A stretch of 37,733 bases of DNA. It comes from DASSKP01 sp035695045 (GTDB lineage Bacteria > Actinomycetota > Actinomycetes > JAFAQI01). The DNA lies in the NCBI GenBank assembly GCA_035695045.1, contig DASSEX010000077.1:1-37733 (forward strand), in the 5' to 3' direction. The notes beneath the pieces are model-generated. The model searched no databases. It saw only the letters and a list, made by a program, of their open reading frames with translations, and was not told where the DNA came from. Below, piece after piece: positions 15,622 to 23,353 of the stretch. Numbering within the stretch: position 1 is the first letter of the stretch; each line of letters opens with the position of its first letter. The position numbers and the translations under genes were made by a program.

Positions 15622-15963
15622 TCAGCCCCGCAACGCCGTGAGCTCGTCGGGATCGATCGTGCCGTGCCGCTTGTGCGTCTGCAGTGCGAGCGCAAGGAAC
15701 AGCGCGATGATCGTCGCGGACACGACGATGTCCGTGAGGCACAGCGCCTGCACCACGGGGTCGACGACCTTCGACGGTGTCGTGTCGCTGTAGACCGGCG
15801 CAGTCGCCCCGGACCGGTAACCGATCCCGAGCAGGATCAGGTACGTCGACGACTGGCAGACCACCAGCGAGATCACCGTGTGGATGATGTTGCGGCTCGT
15901 GACCATGCCGTAGCAGCCGATGAGCAGCAGCCAGCCCGCGCAGCAGAACAGGAGGATCCTCAT
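15622..15963 (-). CDS. mrpC: Mrp antiporter subunit C (NuoK-like)
   Basis: This 113-residue protein has three membrane helices and NuoK/MnhC hallmarks: a GCYGMVTSRNIIHTVISLVV stretch followed by YLILLGIGY and, near the C-terminus, DPVVQALCLTDIVVSATIIALFLALA. It forms part of the membrane channel of the Mrp cation/proton antiporter. Its ATG overlaps the mrpB stop codon as ATGA, showing tight translational coupling. The short polar loop between helices 2 and 3 (SGATAPVYSDTTPSKVV) is usual for the family. Confidence 0.93.
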   Translation of the reverse strand: MRILLFCCAGWLLLIGCYGMVTSRNIIHTVISLVVCQSSTYLILLGIGYRSGATAPVYSDTTPSKVVDPVVQALCLTDIVVSATIIALFLALALQTHKRHGTIDPDELTALRG

Positions 15964-16724
15964 CGGGTCGTCGGCCGCCTGGCGCCGACCACGGCGTACT
16001 GCTCGAGGAACCGGCTCAGCACCACGATGAACGCGCTCGCGACCTCGACCCCGACGAGCAGGTTCAGCAGCTCGACGTCGCCACCGGACAAGATGTCGCC
16101 GAGCCGTCCCATCGGCAGGACGTTCGCCAGCAGGTCCCCCGTGAGCAGCGTGCCGGCGAGACCGAGGACGACGAAACCTCCGGCGCCGAGCGCTTCGAGG
16201 ATCTCGTAGACCGGCACGGGCCGGGCCCGCCGGATCGCTGCGTATCCGCCGCCGACGTAGAGCAGGTGGATCGCCGTCGCGAGCACGACGCCCCCCTGGA
16301 AGCCGCCCCCGGGTGAGAGGTGTCCGTGGGCGACGACATAGAGCCCGACGAGGGTCGTGACCCCGAGCATCACGTAGCTGACGAGCGCCGTGCTCGGCAG
16401 ACCCCGAGCCGCTATCTGCCGCTTCTCCTGTGACTCGTCGCGTTCGTCCTCCTCCCGCAGCTCCCGCAGCAGGACCAGCGTTCCGACGACGGCGGTGAAG
16501 AGGATGAACTCCTCGCCGAGTGTGTCTGTCGCGCGCTGGTCGAAGTTCACGCTCGACACCACGTTGGACGTCGTCTGCTTGTGGACCGACATGTGCACCG
16601 CGCGGTCGCCGTACGGGTGACGCTGCGTGCCGAAGGAGGGAAGTCCCGTGAACGCGATGACGAGCATCGTGCCGACCGCGCACGCTCCGACGGCGAAGAC
16701 CCCGAGCCGGATCCGGCGGCTCAT
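15960..16724 (-). CDS. mrpB: Mrp antiporter MbhE + MrpB-type fused subunit
   Basis: This 254-residue membrane protein appears to combine two Mrp pieces. The first roughly 90 residues, with TSNVVSSVNFDQRATDTLGE followed by a hydrophobic helix, match the MbhE-like region found at the C-terminus of MrpA. Residues of about 110-250, with GHLSPGGGFQGGVVLATA, are MnhB/MrpB. In Mbh-type operons these are often separate genes (mbhE and mbhF). The charged linker (REEDERDESQEKR) at about residues 89-103 marks the junction. The start overlaps the previous stop as ATGA, and the end overlaps mrpC in the same way. Confidence 0.88.
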   Translation of the reverse strand: MSRRIRLGVFAVGACAVGTMLVIAFTGLPSFGTQRHPYGDRAVHMSVHKQTTSNVVSSVNFDQRATDTLGEEFILFTAVVGTLVLLRELREEDERDESQEKRQIAARGLPSTALVSYVMLGVTTLVGLYVVAHGHLSPGGGFQGGVVLATAIHLLYVGGGYAAIRRARPVPVYEILEALGAGGFVVLGLAGTLLTGDLLANVLPMGRLGDILSGGDVELLNLLVGVEVASAFIVVLSRFLEQYAVVGARRPTTR

Positions 16725-16957
16725 CGGCGGGCTCGGATCTTCTCGGCGACGAGAAGGATGATGAGCGGCACCACCAAAGCGTTGATGCCGAGCTCGGACA
16801 GTGCGACGTCGGGCGCCTGCAACGCGACGAAGAGCACCGTCAGGGTCAGGCCGAACATCGACAGCGTGAGTGCCTGGCGTTTCGGATGGCCGGCCAGGAC
16901 CACGACGGTGCCGGCGATCGTCGTCAGCACGACCGTGATCGCGATGATCGCGTTCAT
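16721..16957 (-). CDS. DUF4040/MbhD-like Mrp subunit
   Basis: This 78-residue protein with three hydrophobic helices corresponds to the MbhD/DUF4040 segment that in classical Mrp operons is the C-terminal part of MrpA. Its conserved core is LFVALQAPDVALSELGINA, in which the APDVA-x-SE pattern is diagnostic. It overlaps both neighbours by 4 nt (ATGA). As a stand-alone gene it matches the membrane-bound-hydrogenase type of gene split. No gene for the large N-terminal MrpA antiporter domain is present in the operon. Confidence 0.88.
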   Translation of the reverse strand: MNAIIAITVVLTTIAGTVVVLAGHPKRQALTLSMFGLTLTVLFVALQAPDVALSELGINALVVPLIILLVAEKIRARR

Positions 16958-17253
16958 GAGTCGTCCTCGGCGGAGACGAGGCCGCGACCGGCGGCGAGCG
17001 CCCTTCCCGTCGCCGCGGTGACGGCGGGCTGCACGAGCATCAGCACGATGCCGATGACCGCGACCTTGGCGGTCGTGCGCTGCAGCCCGAGCTGGAGCAT
17101 CACCGCGATGCAGATCAGCGGCGCGCCGAGGGTCGATGCCGGCGCGAGGAAGTGCAGCTGGTCGAACGGCTCGCGGGCGAGCAGTACGCCGAGCGACGAG
17201 AGCAGCACGAGTGCGGTGCCGAGCACGAGCAGGACGTCGATCGCCACCGACAT
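16954..17253 (-). CDS. mrpG: Mrp antiporter subunit G
   Basis: This is a 99-residue protein with three membrane helices. The MnhG pattern includes SSLGVLLAREPFDQLHFLAPASTLG, in which the R-x-PDxxxRxH-like segment of other MrpG proteins is represented by REPFDQLHF. It is a small scaffold subunit of the Mrp cation/proton antiporter. The ATG at 17253 overlaps the last base of the mrpF stop (TGATG). The next gene again overlaps by 4 nt. Confidence 0.9.
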   Translation of the reverse strand: MSVAIDVLLVLGTALVLLSSLGVLLAREPFDQLHFLAPASTLGAPLICIAVMLQLGLQRTTAKVAVIGIVLMLVQPAVTAATGRALAAGRGLVSAEDDS

Positions 17254-17507
17254 CAGTCGTCGCCCGTGAAGAACTTGGTGAACACCAGTGCAGCGGCGGG
17301 CGACAGCACCGCGAGGAGCAGTGCGACGTCGACGTACGACGTCCGATCCGACGCCTGCGCCAGGCAGAGCACGACCAGCACCGCGACGATCTGCGCGGTC
17401 TCGTAGCCGACGAGCCGTCGGCCAAGACGACCGCGTGACGTCACGACAATGGCCGGCAACAAGCCCGCGACGAGTAGGACGACCGCCGTGACGGTCCAGC
17501 GCGTCAC
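17253..17507 (-). CDS. mrpF: Mrp antiporter subunit F
   Basis: This is an 84-residue protein with three helices. The second and third include GYETAQIVAVLVVLCLAQ and YVDVALLLAVLSPAAALVF, which fit MnhF/MrpF. The start is the GTG at 17507, which overlaps the mrpE stop codon as GTGA. Upstream codons in the same frame lie inside mrpE and are not family-like. MrpF is an essential small membrane subunit in characterised Mrp complexes. Confidence 0.9.
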   Translation of the reverse strand: MTRWTVTAVVLLVAGLLPAIVVTSRGRLGRRLVGYETAQIVAVLVVLCLAQASDRTSYVDVALLLAVLSPAAALVFTKFFTGDD

Positions 17508-17974
17508 GACTGCACCGCCCTGGCGAGATCGGGCGCACCGTCCACGAGAGTGTGCACGCGAGCCTGGCCGTGCTCGGGGTAGACGTCGATGACGTAGGAG
17601 CCCGGAGCAGCGGACAGAGCGACGGCTGCGTAAGCACGATGTGAATAGCCGTCGGCGGTGTCCGCCGGCGGTCCGAGGTCCACCGTGCGGAAGCGGCCGG
17701 GTGAACGGCGCGCGGTGGGCCCGAGAGCCCGCAGGAGCCGCGCGGTGTCCGCGACCGTCGACGCCAGCACGACCGGCAGCCAGAGCAGCCATCGAACGCG
17801 CGGCCGCGCCACGGGCCAGTCGAGCCAGCGCAGGTGCGCCAGCCCGAGAGTCGCGATCAGCGCAGCGGCGACGCCGCAGCCGAGCTCGACCGAGGTGAGG
17901 TTGCCGACGAACGTGCACCACAGTCCGAACAGCACCACCCACCAGGCGAGCAGCCCGGGGAGAACGCGGCGCAT
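17504..17974 (-). CDS. mrpE: Mrp antiporter subunit E
   Basis: This is a 156-residue protein. The ATG at 17974 has GGAGG 6 nt upstream and is the first gene of the operon. It has helices at about residues 5-25, 28-46 and 58-78, followed by a soluble domain (VALSAAPGSYVIDVYPEHGQARVHTL) resembling the TLTPGT...V..d...l..H stretch of MnhE/MrpE. MrpE supports assembly of the complex. The next gene upstream, an acetyltransferase, ends 50 nt away, so read-through is possible unless the intervening hairpins terminate. Confidence 0.9.
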   Translation of the reverse strand: MRRVLPGLLAWWVVLFGLWCTFVGNLTSVELGCGVAAALIATLGLAHLRWLDWPVARPRVRWLLWLPVVLASTVADTARLLRALGPTARRSPGRFRTVDLGPPADTADGYSHRAYAAVALSAAPGSYVIDVYPEHGQARVHTLVDGAPDLARAVQS

Positions 17975-17996
17975 CGGCGACCTCCGGCAGTGACTG

Positions 17997-18042
17997 CGGC
18001 GGGCGAGCCGCCGCCGTCTCGCCCCTACCCGCCCCCGGCGGG
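17997..18042 (-). terminator. Weak hairpins between the acetyltransferase gene and mrpE
   Basis: Two short perfect stems sit in the gap and at its edge. CGGCGG/CCGCCG (17997-18002, 18008-18013) has a 5-nt loop. CCCGCC/GGCGGG (18028-18033, 18037-18042) overlaps the last codons of the acetyltransferase. They could partly terminate minus-strand transcription. No U-tract is present. Confidence 0.3.
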
Positions 18043-18540
18043 CGAAATCTCCGTGTGCGAGGTCGTGCGGCGCATCAGCACGCGTGGAGCGAACCGGTCC
18101 ATCCGCAGCTGCCGCTCGTGCTCCGCGACGGCTCGTAGGCCAGGTGTGTCGGCGGCCGTCTCGACGAAACCGCGGCGCGCGTAGAACGGCGCGTTCCACG
18201 GGACGTCGCGAAACGTGGCGAGCGCGATGCTCTCGTGGCCCTTGTCGCGCGCCCAGCGCACCGCCGCCTCGAGGAGAGCAGTTCCCACGCCGTGGCGCAT
18301 CTCGGAGGGGTGCACGGACAGCTGGTCGAGGTATGCCTCGCCGCACGGCAGCTCGATGCGGGCGAAGCCGACGGCTGGGTCGCCCGCGACGAGAAGCGCC
18401 GCGGCGGCGGCGTACTCCTGCATCGGCGGCGCAGGCGGAAGGCCGACGATTCCGACGGACGCGAACATCTCGTCCGCTACGCGCTCGATCTCGGCCAGTC
18501 GCGGCAAATCGTCCGGTCGGGCGGACCGCACCTCGGTCAC
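18025..18540 (-). CDS. GNAT-family N-acetyltransferase
   Basis: This 171-residue protein is a single GNAT domain. It has an N-terminal strand and helix (VRSARPDDLPRLAEIERVADEMF), a central AYLDQLSVHPSEMRHGVGTALLEAAVRWA segment containing the acetyl-CoA pyrophosphate loop (RHGVGTAL), and a FYARRGFVET motif late in the fold. The GTG at 18540 overlaps the cysS stop codon as GTGA, so the two are translationally coupled. The frame is open far upstream, but that part lies antiparallel inside cysS and is not family-like. The acceptor substrate is unknown. Confidence 0.88.
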   Translation of the reverse strand: MTEVRSARPDDLPRLAEIERVADEMFASVGIVGLPPAPPMQEYAAAAALLVAGDPAVGFARIELPCGEAYLDQLSVHPSEMRHGVGTALLEAAVRWARDKGHESIALATFRDVPWNAPFYARRGFVETAADTPGLRAVAEHERQLRMDRFAPRVLMRRTTSHTEISPAGGG

Positions 18541-19946
18541 GTGACCGACCAGGTCTGGCCCTCCGGTCCGTCCGCCACCGCGACGCCGAGACCGGCGAGC
18601 TCGTCCCGCAGGGCGTCCGCGACGGCCCAGTCCTTCGCCGACCGGGCCGCCGCCCGTCGCTCGAGCAGCTCCGCCGCGCCGGTGGGAAGAGGTACGGCGA
18701 CCGGTCGTCGCCCGACCTCGCGGGCGAGGTCGAGCCCGAGCAGCCGGTCCGCCCACGCGAAGGTCTCGAACTTCGACCCGGGCGGGATGTCGTCGTCCTT
18801 CTCCAGCTCCCCGAGCGTCACGAGAGCGGTTGGGGTGTCGAGGTCGTCGTCGAACGCGTCGGTGATCCGCTGGACGTAGTCGGCGCACATGGCTCGCGAC
18901 GGCGCCTCCGCCCAGTCGGCCACCTTGCTCCGCCAACGCGCGAGCCGCTTGTCGGCGGCGGCGAGGGCGTCCCAGGTGAGGTTCATCTGCTGGCGGTAGC
19001 GGCCGGTGAGAAAGAACAGCCGCAGCGCGAGCGGGTCGTGCCCGCGCTCGGTGACGTCCCCGACGAGGACGACGTTGCCCGTCGACTTCGCCATCTTGCG
19101 CCCCTCGGCGAGCAGGTGCTCGCCGTGCACCCAGCGATGCACGACCTCGTGTCCGACAGCTGCCTCCGACTGCGCGCGCTCGTCCTCGTGATGCGGGAAG
19201 CGCAGGTCGATGCCGCCGGTGTGGACGTCGATCGACTCGCCGAGATGGTGCAGCGACATGGCCGAGCACTCGACGTGCCAGCCGGGGAACCCTCGTCCCC
19301 ACGGGGTGTCCCAGACCATCTCGCGCTGTGGTCCGGCTGCCTTCCACAACGCCCAGTCGGCGTGGAACCGCTTGCCGACGGACAGCTCTGCTGCGTCGGC
19401 TCGATGACCTGCACGCAGGTCATCGAGCTTGTTGCCGGACAGGGCGCCGTACGTCGGGAACGAACGCGCGTCGAAGTACACCGAACCGTCGGTGCCGACG
19501 TACGCGTTTCCCTTGTCCAGCAACGTCTTGATGAGGTCGACCATGAGGTCGATCGAGTCGGAGGCGCGCGGGTAGGCGTTGGCCGGGCGGATGTTGAGCG
19601 CGGCGTTGTCAGCGTGGAACTGCGCTTCGTAGAAGCGCGCGATGTCGAAGGGGTCGCGGCCCTCGTCGCGGGCCGCGACGAGCATCCGGTCCTCGCCGCC
19701 GAGCTCGATGCCGGTGTCGTCCTGGAGGTGGCCGACGTCGGTGATGTTCTGCACGACGTCGACCTGCCAGCCGTGCAGGACCTCGGCGGCGCGGATGACG
19801 AGATCGCCGAGGAGAAACGTGCGGAGGTTTCCGACGTGCGCGTAGCGGTAGACGGTCGGGCCGCAGGCGTAGAGCTTCAACGTCCGGCCCCGCGTCGGCC
19901 GGATCTCCTCGGCCGCGCGGGTGCGGGTGTCCGTGATCCGCAGCAC
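18537..19946 (-). CDS. cysS: Cysteinyl-tRNA synthetase
   Basis: This 469-residue class I aminoacyl-tRNA synthetase charges tRNA-Cys. The HIGH-type motif is HVGN in CGPTVYRYAHVGNLRTF. The KMSKS-type motif is KMAKS in GRKMAKSTGN. Zinc ligands are visible as the Cys of YACGP, the Cys of HVECSAM, and the His/Glu of HHEDE. A C-terminal helical tail (ARSAKDWAVADALRDELAGLGV...GQTW) identifies CysS rather than the shorter mycothiol ligase MshC. The start is GTG, with a putative leaderless -10 just upstream and no ribosome-binding site. It lies 10 nt after rarD. Actinomycetes often carry a second cysS elsewhere. Only one is seen here. Confidence 0.93.
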   Translation of the reverse strand: MLRITDTRTRAAEEIRPTRGRTLKLYACGPTVYRYAHVGNLRTFLLGDLVIRAAEVLHGWQVDVVQNITDVGHLQDDTGIELGGEDRMLVAARDEGRDPFDIARFYEAQFHADNAALNIRPANAYPRASDSIDLMVDLIKTLLDKGNAYVGTDGSVYFDARSFPTYGALSGNKLDDLRAGHRADAAELSVGKRFHADWALWKAAGPQREMVWDTPWGRGFPGWHVECSAMSLHHLGESIDVHTGGIDLRFPHHEDERAQSEAAVGHEVVHRWVHGEHLLAEGRKMAKSTGNVVLVGDVTERGHDPLALRLFFLTGRYRQQMNLTWDALAAADKRLARWRSKVADWAEAPSRAMCADYVQRITDAFDDDLDTPTALVTLGELEKDDDIPPGSKFETFAWADRLLGLDLAREVGRRPVAVPLPTGAAELLERRAAARSAKDWAVADALRDELAGLGVAVADGPEGQTWSVT

Positions 19947-19959
19947 GTGCTCAACCCTA
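19947..19959 (-). promoter_or_regulatory. Putative leaderless -10 of cysS
   Basis: On the minus strand TAGGGT (19959 to 19954) ends 7 nt before the GTG of cysS. Its first three bases are the TAG stop codon of rarD. Confidence 0.45.
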
Positions 19960-20862
19960 GGCGGCGGATGCTTCGGCGGTGAGCGCCATCTGGCTGCGCC
20001 GGTGGTGCGTGAGGCTGTCCGCGGTGAACGCGATGAGCGCGACCCAGACCAGCGCGAACCCGGCGAGCCGACCCGCAGTCAGCGGCTCGTGCTTCACGAA
20101 GACGCCGATCAGGAACTGCATCGTCGGGTTGAGGTAGAAGAGCACGCCGAGCTGGCTCAGCGGCATGCGTGCCGCCGCGCCGGCGAACAGCAGAAGCGGA
20201 ACGGCCGTGACCGGCCCGCTGCTCATCAGCAGCAGGACGTGGCTCGCGCCGTGACCGGTGAACGTCGAGCCGCCGGAGGCCCCGAGCCAGATCAGGTAAC
20301 CGAGGGCGACCGGCGCGAGCACCGCTGCCTCGACGGCGAGGCCCTGCAAGGCTCCGACACCGACCACTCGCTTGACCAACCCGTAGGTGCCGAACGTCAG
20401 CGCGAGGACGAGCGCCACCCACGGCGGATGTCCCGTCTCGACGGCGAGGATCGTCACGCCGACCGCGGCGATCGCCACCGCGGACCACTGCAACGTGCGC
20501 AGCCGCTCCCCGAGCACGAAGACGCCGAGCGCCACCGTCACCAGCGGGTTGATGAAGTAGCCGAGCGACCCGTCCAGCACCCGGCCGTGGTTCACCGCCC
20601 AGATGAAGACTCCCCAGTTGATGCCGATCAGCACAGCGGCGGCACACAGCAGTCGCAGGCTGCGGGCGTCGTACGGGATGCCGCGAGCACGACGGCGGAC
20701 GACGAGCACGAGTGCGAGCACGAAGACGAGCGACCAGACGACCCGATGCGCAAGCACCTCGAGTGCGCCGCCCGGCTCGAGCCACGGCCAGTAGATGGGG
20801 AACAGGCCCCACATGACGTACGCCGCGACGCCGAGGACGATGCCGCGGCGTTCAGAGCTCAC
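19957..20862 (-). CDS. rarD: EamA-family transporter RarD
   Basis: This 301-residue membrane protein has ten predicted helices in two EamA repeats. The RarD signature is clear at the N-terminus (GVAAYVMWGLFPIYWPWLEP followed by EVLAHRVVWSL) and in NWGVFIWAVNHGRVLDGSLGYFINPL and LGVLFYLNPTMQFL. It is a drug/metabolite-transporter superfamily permease of uncertain substrate. RarD homologues are named from a chloramphenicol-sensitive phenotype, but the physiological role is not settled. GTG start, with TAACTT 6 nt upstream and no ribosome-binding site. It lies between an acetyltransferase gene and cysS on the same strand. Confidence 0.92.
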   Translation of the reverse strand: MSSERRGIVLGVAAYVMWGLFPIYWPWLEPGGALEVLAHRVVWSLVFVLALVLVVRRRARGIPYDARSLRLLCAAAVLIGINWGVFIWAVNHGRVLDGSLGYFINPLVTVALGVFVLGERLRTLQWSAVAIAAVGVTILAVETGHPPWVALVLALTFGTYGLVKRVVGVGALQGLAVEAAVLAPVALGYLIWLGASGGSTFTGHGASHVLLLMSSGPVTAVPLLLFAGAAARMPLSQLGVLFYLNPTMQFLIGVFVKHEPLTAGRLAGFALVWVALIAFTADSLTHHRRSQMALTAEASAA

Positions 20863-20874
20863 GTCACGAAGTTA
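20863..20874 (-). promoter_or_regulatory. Putative leaderless -10 of rarD
   Basis: On the minus strand TAACTT (20874 to 20869) ends 6 nt before the rarD GTG. Its first three bases are the TAA stop codon of the upstream acetyltransferase gene. Confidence 0.45.
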
Positions 20875-21846
20875 CTTCGCCGTGGCATCGGCTCCGTCGT
20901 GCACGTGGTGGACGTAGTCGTGATGAACGGCGAATCCGAGCGATTCGTAGAGCGCGACGGCGCTGTCGTTGCCGTGCGCCACTTGGAGGTAGGCACGGCG
21001 CGCGCCTCGCTGTGCCGCCCAGCGCAGCGCGGCGATGCTGACCGTCCGGCCGAGACCGCGACGACGGTGCGAGACCGCGACTTCGACCGCGAACAGACCA
21101 GCCCACCGCCCGTCGGCGGTTGCGCGCGCGATGGCGACGGAGCGGCCGTCCTCGCGGACCGAGGCGAAGCCGGCGGCCGGGTGGTTGACGAGCAGCTCAC
21201 GCGGACCGACGTCGGGCAGTGGGCCGGACTCGCTGCGGTAGAGCGCGAGCCAGTCGTCGTCGGGGGTGTCGTCGAGCCTGACGGGGGTGGTGCCGTCGGC
21301 GTCGCGCCAGGCGCGGAGCACCGGTGCGAGCTCCGCGGTCATGACGTGAACGCCGATCTCGGCGCGCCATCCGCGGGCGGTCAGCTCATCGGCGACCGGC
21401 GCCTCGGTGCCGTCGAGCGTCAGCTGGACGCGCGGGGTCAGGCCGCGGGCGTCGTACCAGCTCTCCACGGCCTCGACTGCGTCGGCGAGCGACCGGCCGG
21501 GGCTGCCCAGCGGGAGCGCCGAGTTGCCGCGGCGGGTGAATCCGCCGCTCGCCCGGAGCAGCCAGTCGCCGAGCGGCTCCACGTCGAGCGGTCGCCAGCC
21601 GTCCACCATCAGCCGCTCGAGCTCCTGCGGATTGATCGTCTGCGCCGGTCCCGGAGGCACGACGCGGGCGTGGGTGACCGATGCCTCAGGAATCGTCATG
21701 GTCTGCCCGTCACGGCGTCGGAGGACGATCTCACCGGGCGAGACGGCCAGCAGGGTCCCGACGACGTCCGCGGGTCCGGCCGCCGTCACGGTGCGCAGCG
21801 TCACGACCTGACCGATGTCGGTGGGGCCGAACGCGTGGGCGGGCAA
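20872..21846 (-). CDS. Two-part GNAT-family acetyltransferase
   Basis: This is a 324-residue protein. Residues 1-60 form a small beta-rich domain (VVTLRTV...GTLLAVSPGEIVLRRRDGQTMTI). Residues of about 70-170 look like a degenerate acetyltransferase half. Residues of about 190-310 are a clear GNAT domain with VEVAVSHRRRGLGRTVSIAAL as the acetyl-CoA-binding motif and SAVALYESLGFAVHHDY at the end. The start is a TTG at 21846 with GGGAG 5 nt upstream. No nearer ATG or GTG gives the full N-terminal domain. It diverges from the ferredoxin gene. The substrate is unknown. Confidence 0.87.
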   Translation of the reverse strand: MPAHAFGPTDIGQVVTLRTVTAAGPADVVGTLLAVSPGEIVLRRRDGQTMTIPEASVTHARVVPPGPAQTINPQELERLMVDGWRPLDVEPLGDWLLRASGGFTRRGNSALPLGSPGRSLADAVEAVESWYDARGLTPRVQLTLDGTEAPVADELTARGWRAEIGVHVMTAELAPVLRAWRDADGTTPVRLDDTPDDDWLALYRSESGPLPDVGPRELLVNHPAAGFASVREDGRSVAIARATADGRWAGLFAVEVAVSHRRRGLGRTVSIAALRWAAQRGARRAYLQVAHGNDSAVALYESLGFAVHHDYVHHVHDGADATAK

Positions 21847-21926
21847 CGGGACTCCCGGGTGTCGGAGCGCTTGCAGCGGTTCGCGATACTAGGAGGCGGA
21901 CTGATCGCCCGAGGAGGGTTTCCAGC

Positions 21927-22265
21927 GTGACCTACGTCATCGCCGAGCCGTGCGTCGATGTGCTCGACCGTGCCTGCGTCGAGGAGTGCCCTGTCGACTG
22001 CATCTACGAGGGCGCTCGGATGCTCTACATCCACCCGGACGAGTGCGTCGACTGCGGTGCCTGTGAGCCGGTCTGCCCCGTCGAGGCGATCTTCTACGAG
22101 GACGACACGCCCGAGCAGTGGAAGGACTACTACAAGGCCAACGTCGAGTTCTTCGACGACCTCGGGTCTCCTGGTGGCGCCTCCAAGGTCGGCAAGATCG
22201 ACAAGGACCACCCACTGGTCGCGGCGCTGCCGCCGGACATCAACGCCGACAAGACCGGCCACTGA
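21927..22265 (+). CDS. fdxA: 7Fe ferredoxin (FdxA/FdxC type)
   Basis: This is a 112-residue soluble ferredoxin with the Azotobacter-type seven-iron pattern. Cys9, Cys17 and Cys50 would hold the 3Fe-4S cluster. Cys21, Cys40, Cys43 and Cys46 would hold the 4Fe-4S cluster. Cys25 is the usual extra cysteine. The GTG at 21927 has GAGGAGGG 8 nt upstream and gives the family-typical TYVIAEPC start. The frame is open upstream but not family-like there. It overlaps the start of dapC. The same fdxC-dapC pair occurs as Rv1177-Rv1178 in M. tuberculosis. It serves as a low-potential electron carrier, for example for cytochromes P450. The partner is unknown. Confidence 0.96.
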   Translation: MTYVIAEPCVDVLDRACVEECPVDCIYEGARMLYIHPDECVDCGACEPVCPVEAIFYEDDTPEQWKDYYKANVEFFDDLGSPGGASKVGKIDKDHPLVAALPPDINADKTGH

Positions 22266-23353
22266 GCGCAGCGACGAAGCTCCCGGACTTTCCGTGGGAC
22301 CGGCTCGCGCCGGCGGCGGAGCGCGCGCGACGGCACCCTGACGGCATCGTCGATCTGTCGGTCGGGACGCCTGTCGACCCCACGCCGAAGCTCGTGCAGG
22401 ATGCGCTGGCGGCGGCTGCCGACGCTCCCGGCTATCCGCTGACGGCCGGCTCCGCGTCGCTGCGCGAGGCCGCGTCGGCCTGGCTGCAGCGCCGGTTCGG
22501 CGCCGAGATCCCTCCGGCCGCCGTGCTCCCCGTGATCGGGACGAAGGAGCTTGTCGCGTGGCTCCCGACGTTGCTCGGTGCGTCGTCGGTCGGCTTCCCT
22601 GCGCTGGCGTACCCGACCTATGACGTCGGCGCGCGGCTGGCCGGTGCGACCGGCCGCCCGGTCGATGCGCTGACGGCGCTCGGCCCGGAACGTCTCGACC
22701 TGTTGTGGATCAACTCGCCCGCGAACCCGACCGGTCGGGTGCTGCCTCCGGATCACCTGCGCAAGGTCGTCGACTGGAGTCGCGAGCGCGGCACCGTGCT
22801 CGCGTCGGACGAGTGTTACGCCGATCTCTGGTACGACGGCGAACCGCCGGCATCGGTCCTCTCGCCGGCGGTGTGCGGGACGTCGTACGACGGGGTGCTC
22901 GCGGTCCACTCGCTGTCGAAGCGGTCCAACCTCGCCGGCTATCGCGCCGGCTTCGTCGCCGGTGACCCGTCGCTCATTGCGCGCCTGCTGGAGGTGCGAA
23001 AGCACGCCGGGATGATCATGCCGGCGCCGGTCCAGGCGGCGATGGCCGCCGCGTTGTCGGACGACGAGCACGTCGCGGCGCAGCGCGCGGTCTACGCGGA
23101 ACGACGGCTGTCACTGCTGCGGGCGTTCGAGGCCGCGGGGTTCCTCGTCGAGGGCAGCACCGCCGGGCTCTATCTGTGGGCCACGCGCGGCGAGGACTGC
23201 TGGGCCTCGGTCGACTGGCTGGCCGAGCGCGGTGTCCTCGTCGCGCCGGGTGAGTTCTACGGCGGCACCGGGAAACAGCATGTCCGGGTTGCGCTGACGG
23301 CCACCGACGAACGCGTCGCTGCCGCGGCGGCGCGACTCACAGGGTCTTCCTGA
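22262..23353 (+). CDS. dapC: N-succinyl-LL-diaminopimelate aminotransferase DapC
   Basis: This 363-residue PLP-dependent fold-type I aminotransferase is the length of the Rv1178 protein. The N-terminus LPDFPWDRLAP and the VDLSVGTPVDPTP stretch are typical of actinobacterial DapC. The PLP lysine is Lys220 in VHSLSKRSNLAGYRAGF. The SPANPTG and SDECYADLWYDGEPP motifs flank the cofactor site. It makes the diaminopimelate precursor in the succinylase branch together with DapD and DapE. No ATG, GTG or TTG exists in frame near the expected start. The CTG at 22262, overlapping the fdxA stop as CTGA, is the likely start. The 3' end overlaps the convergent acetyltransferase gene by 17 nt. Confidence 0.92.
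   Translation: MSAATKLPDFPWDRLAPAAERARRHPDGIVDLSVGTPVDPTPKLVQDALAAAADAPGYPLTAGSASLREAASAWLQRRFGAEIPPAAVLPVIGTKELVAWLPTLLGASSVGFPALAYPTYDVGARLAGATGRPVDALTALGPERLDLLWINSPANPTGRVLPPDHLRKVVDWSRERGTVLASDECYADLWYDGEPPASVLSPAVCGTSYDGVLAVHSLSKRSNLAGYRAGFVAGDPSLIARLLEVRKHAGMIMPAPVQAAMAAALSDDEHVAAQRAVYAERRLSLLRAFEAAGFLVEGSTAGLYLWATRGEDCWASVDWLAERGVLVAPGEFYGGTGKQHVRVALTATDERVAAAAARLTGSS

Noticed and set aside
13863..15641. Long open plus-strand frame opposite mrpD
   Set aside because: The translation is His/Arg/Asp/Glu-rich without hydrophobic core or motifs. It is the expected antisense shadow of a GC-rich membrane-protein gene.
18537..19946. Mycothiol ligase MshC instead of CysS
   Set aside because: The protein is 469 residues and has the C-terminal CysS helical tail, whereas MshC is shorter and lacks it.
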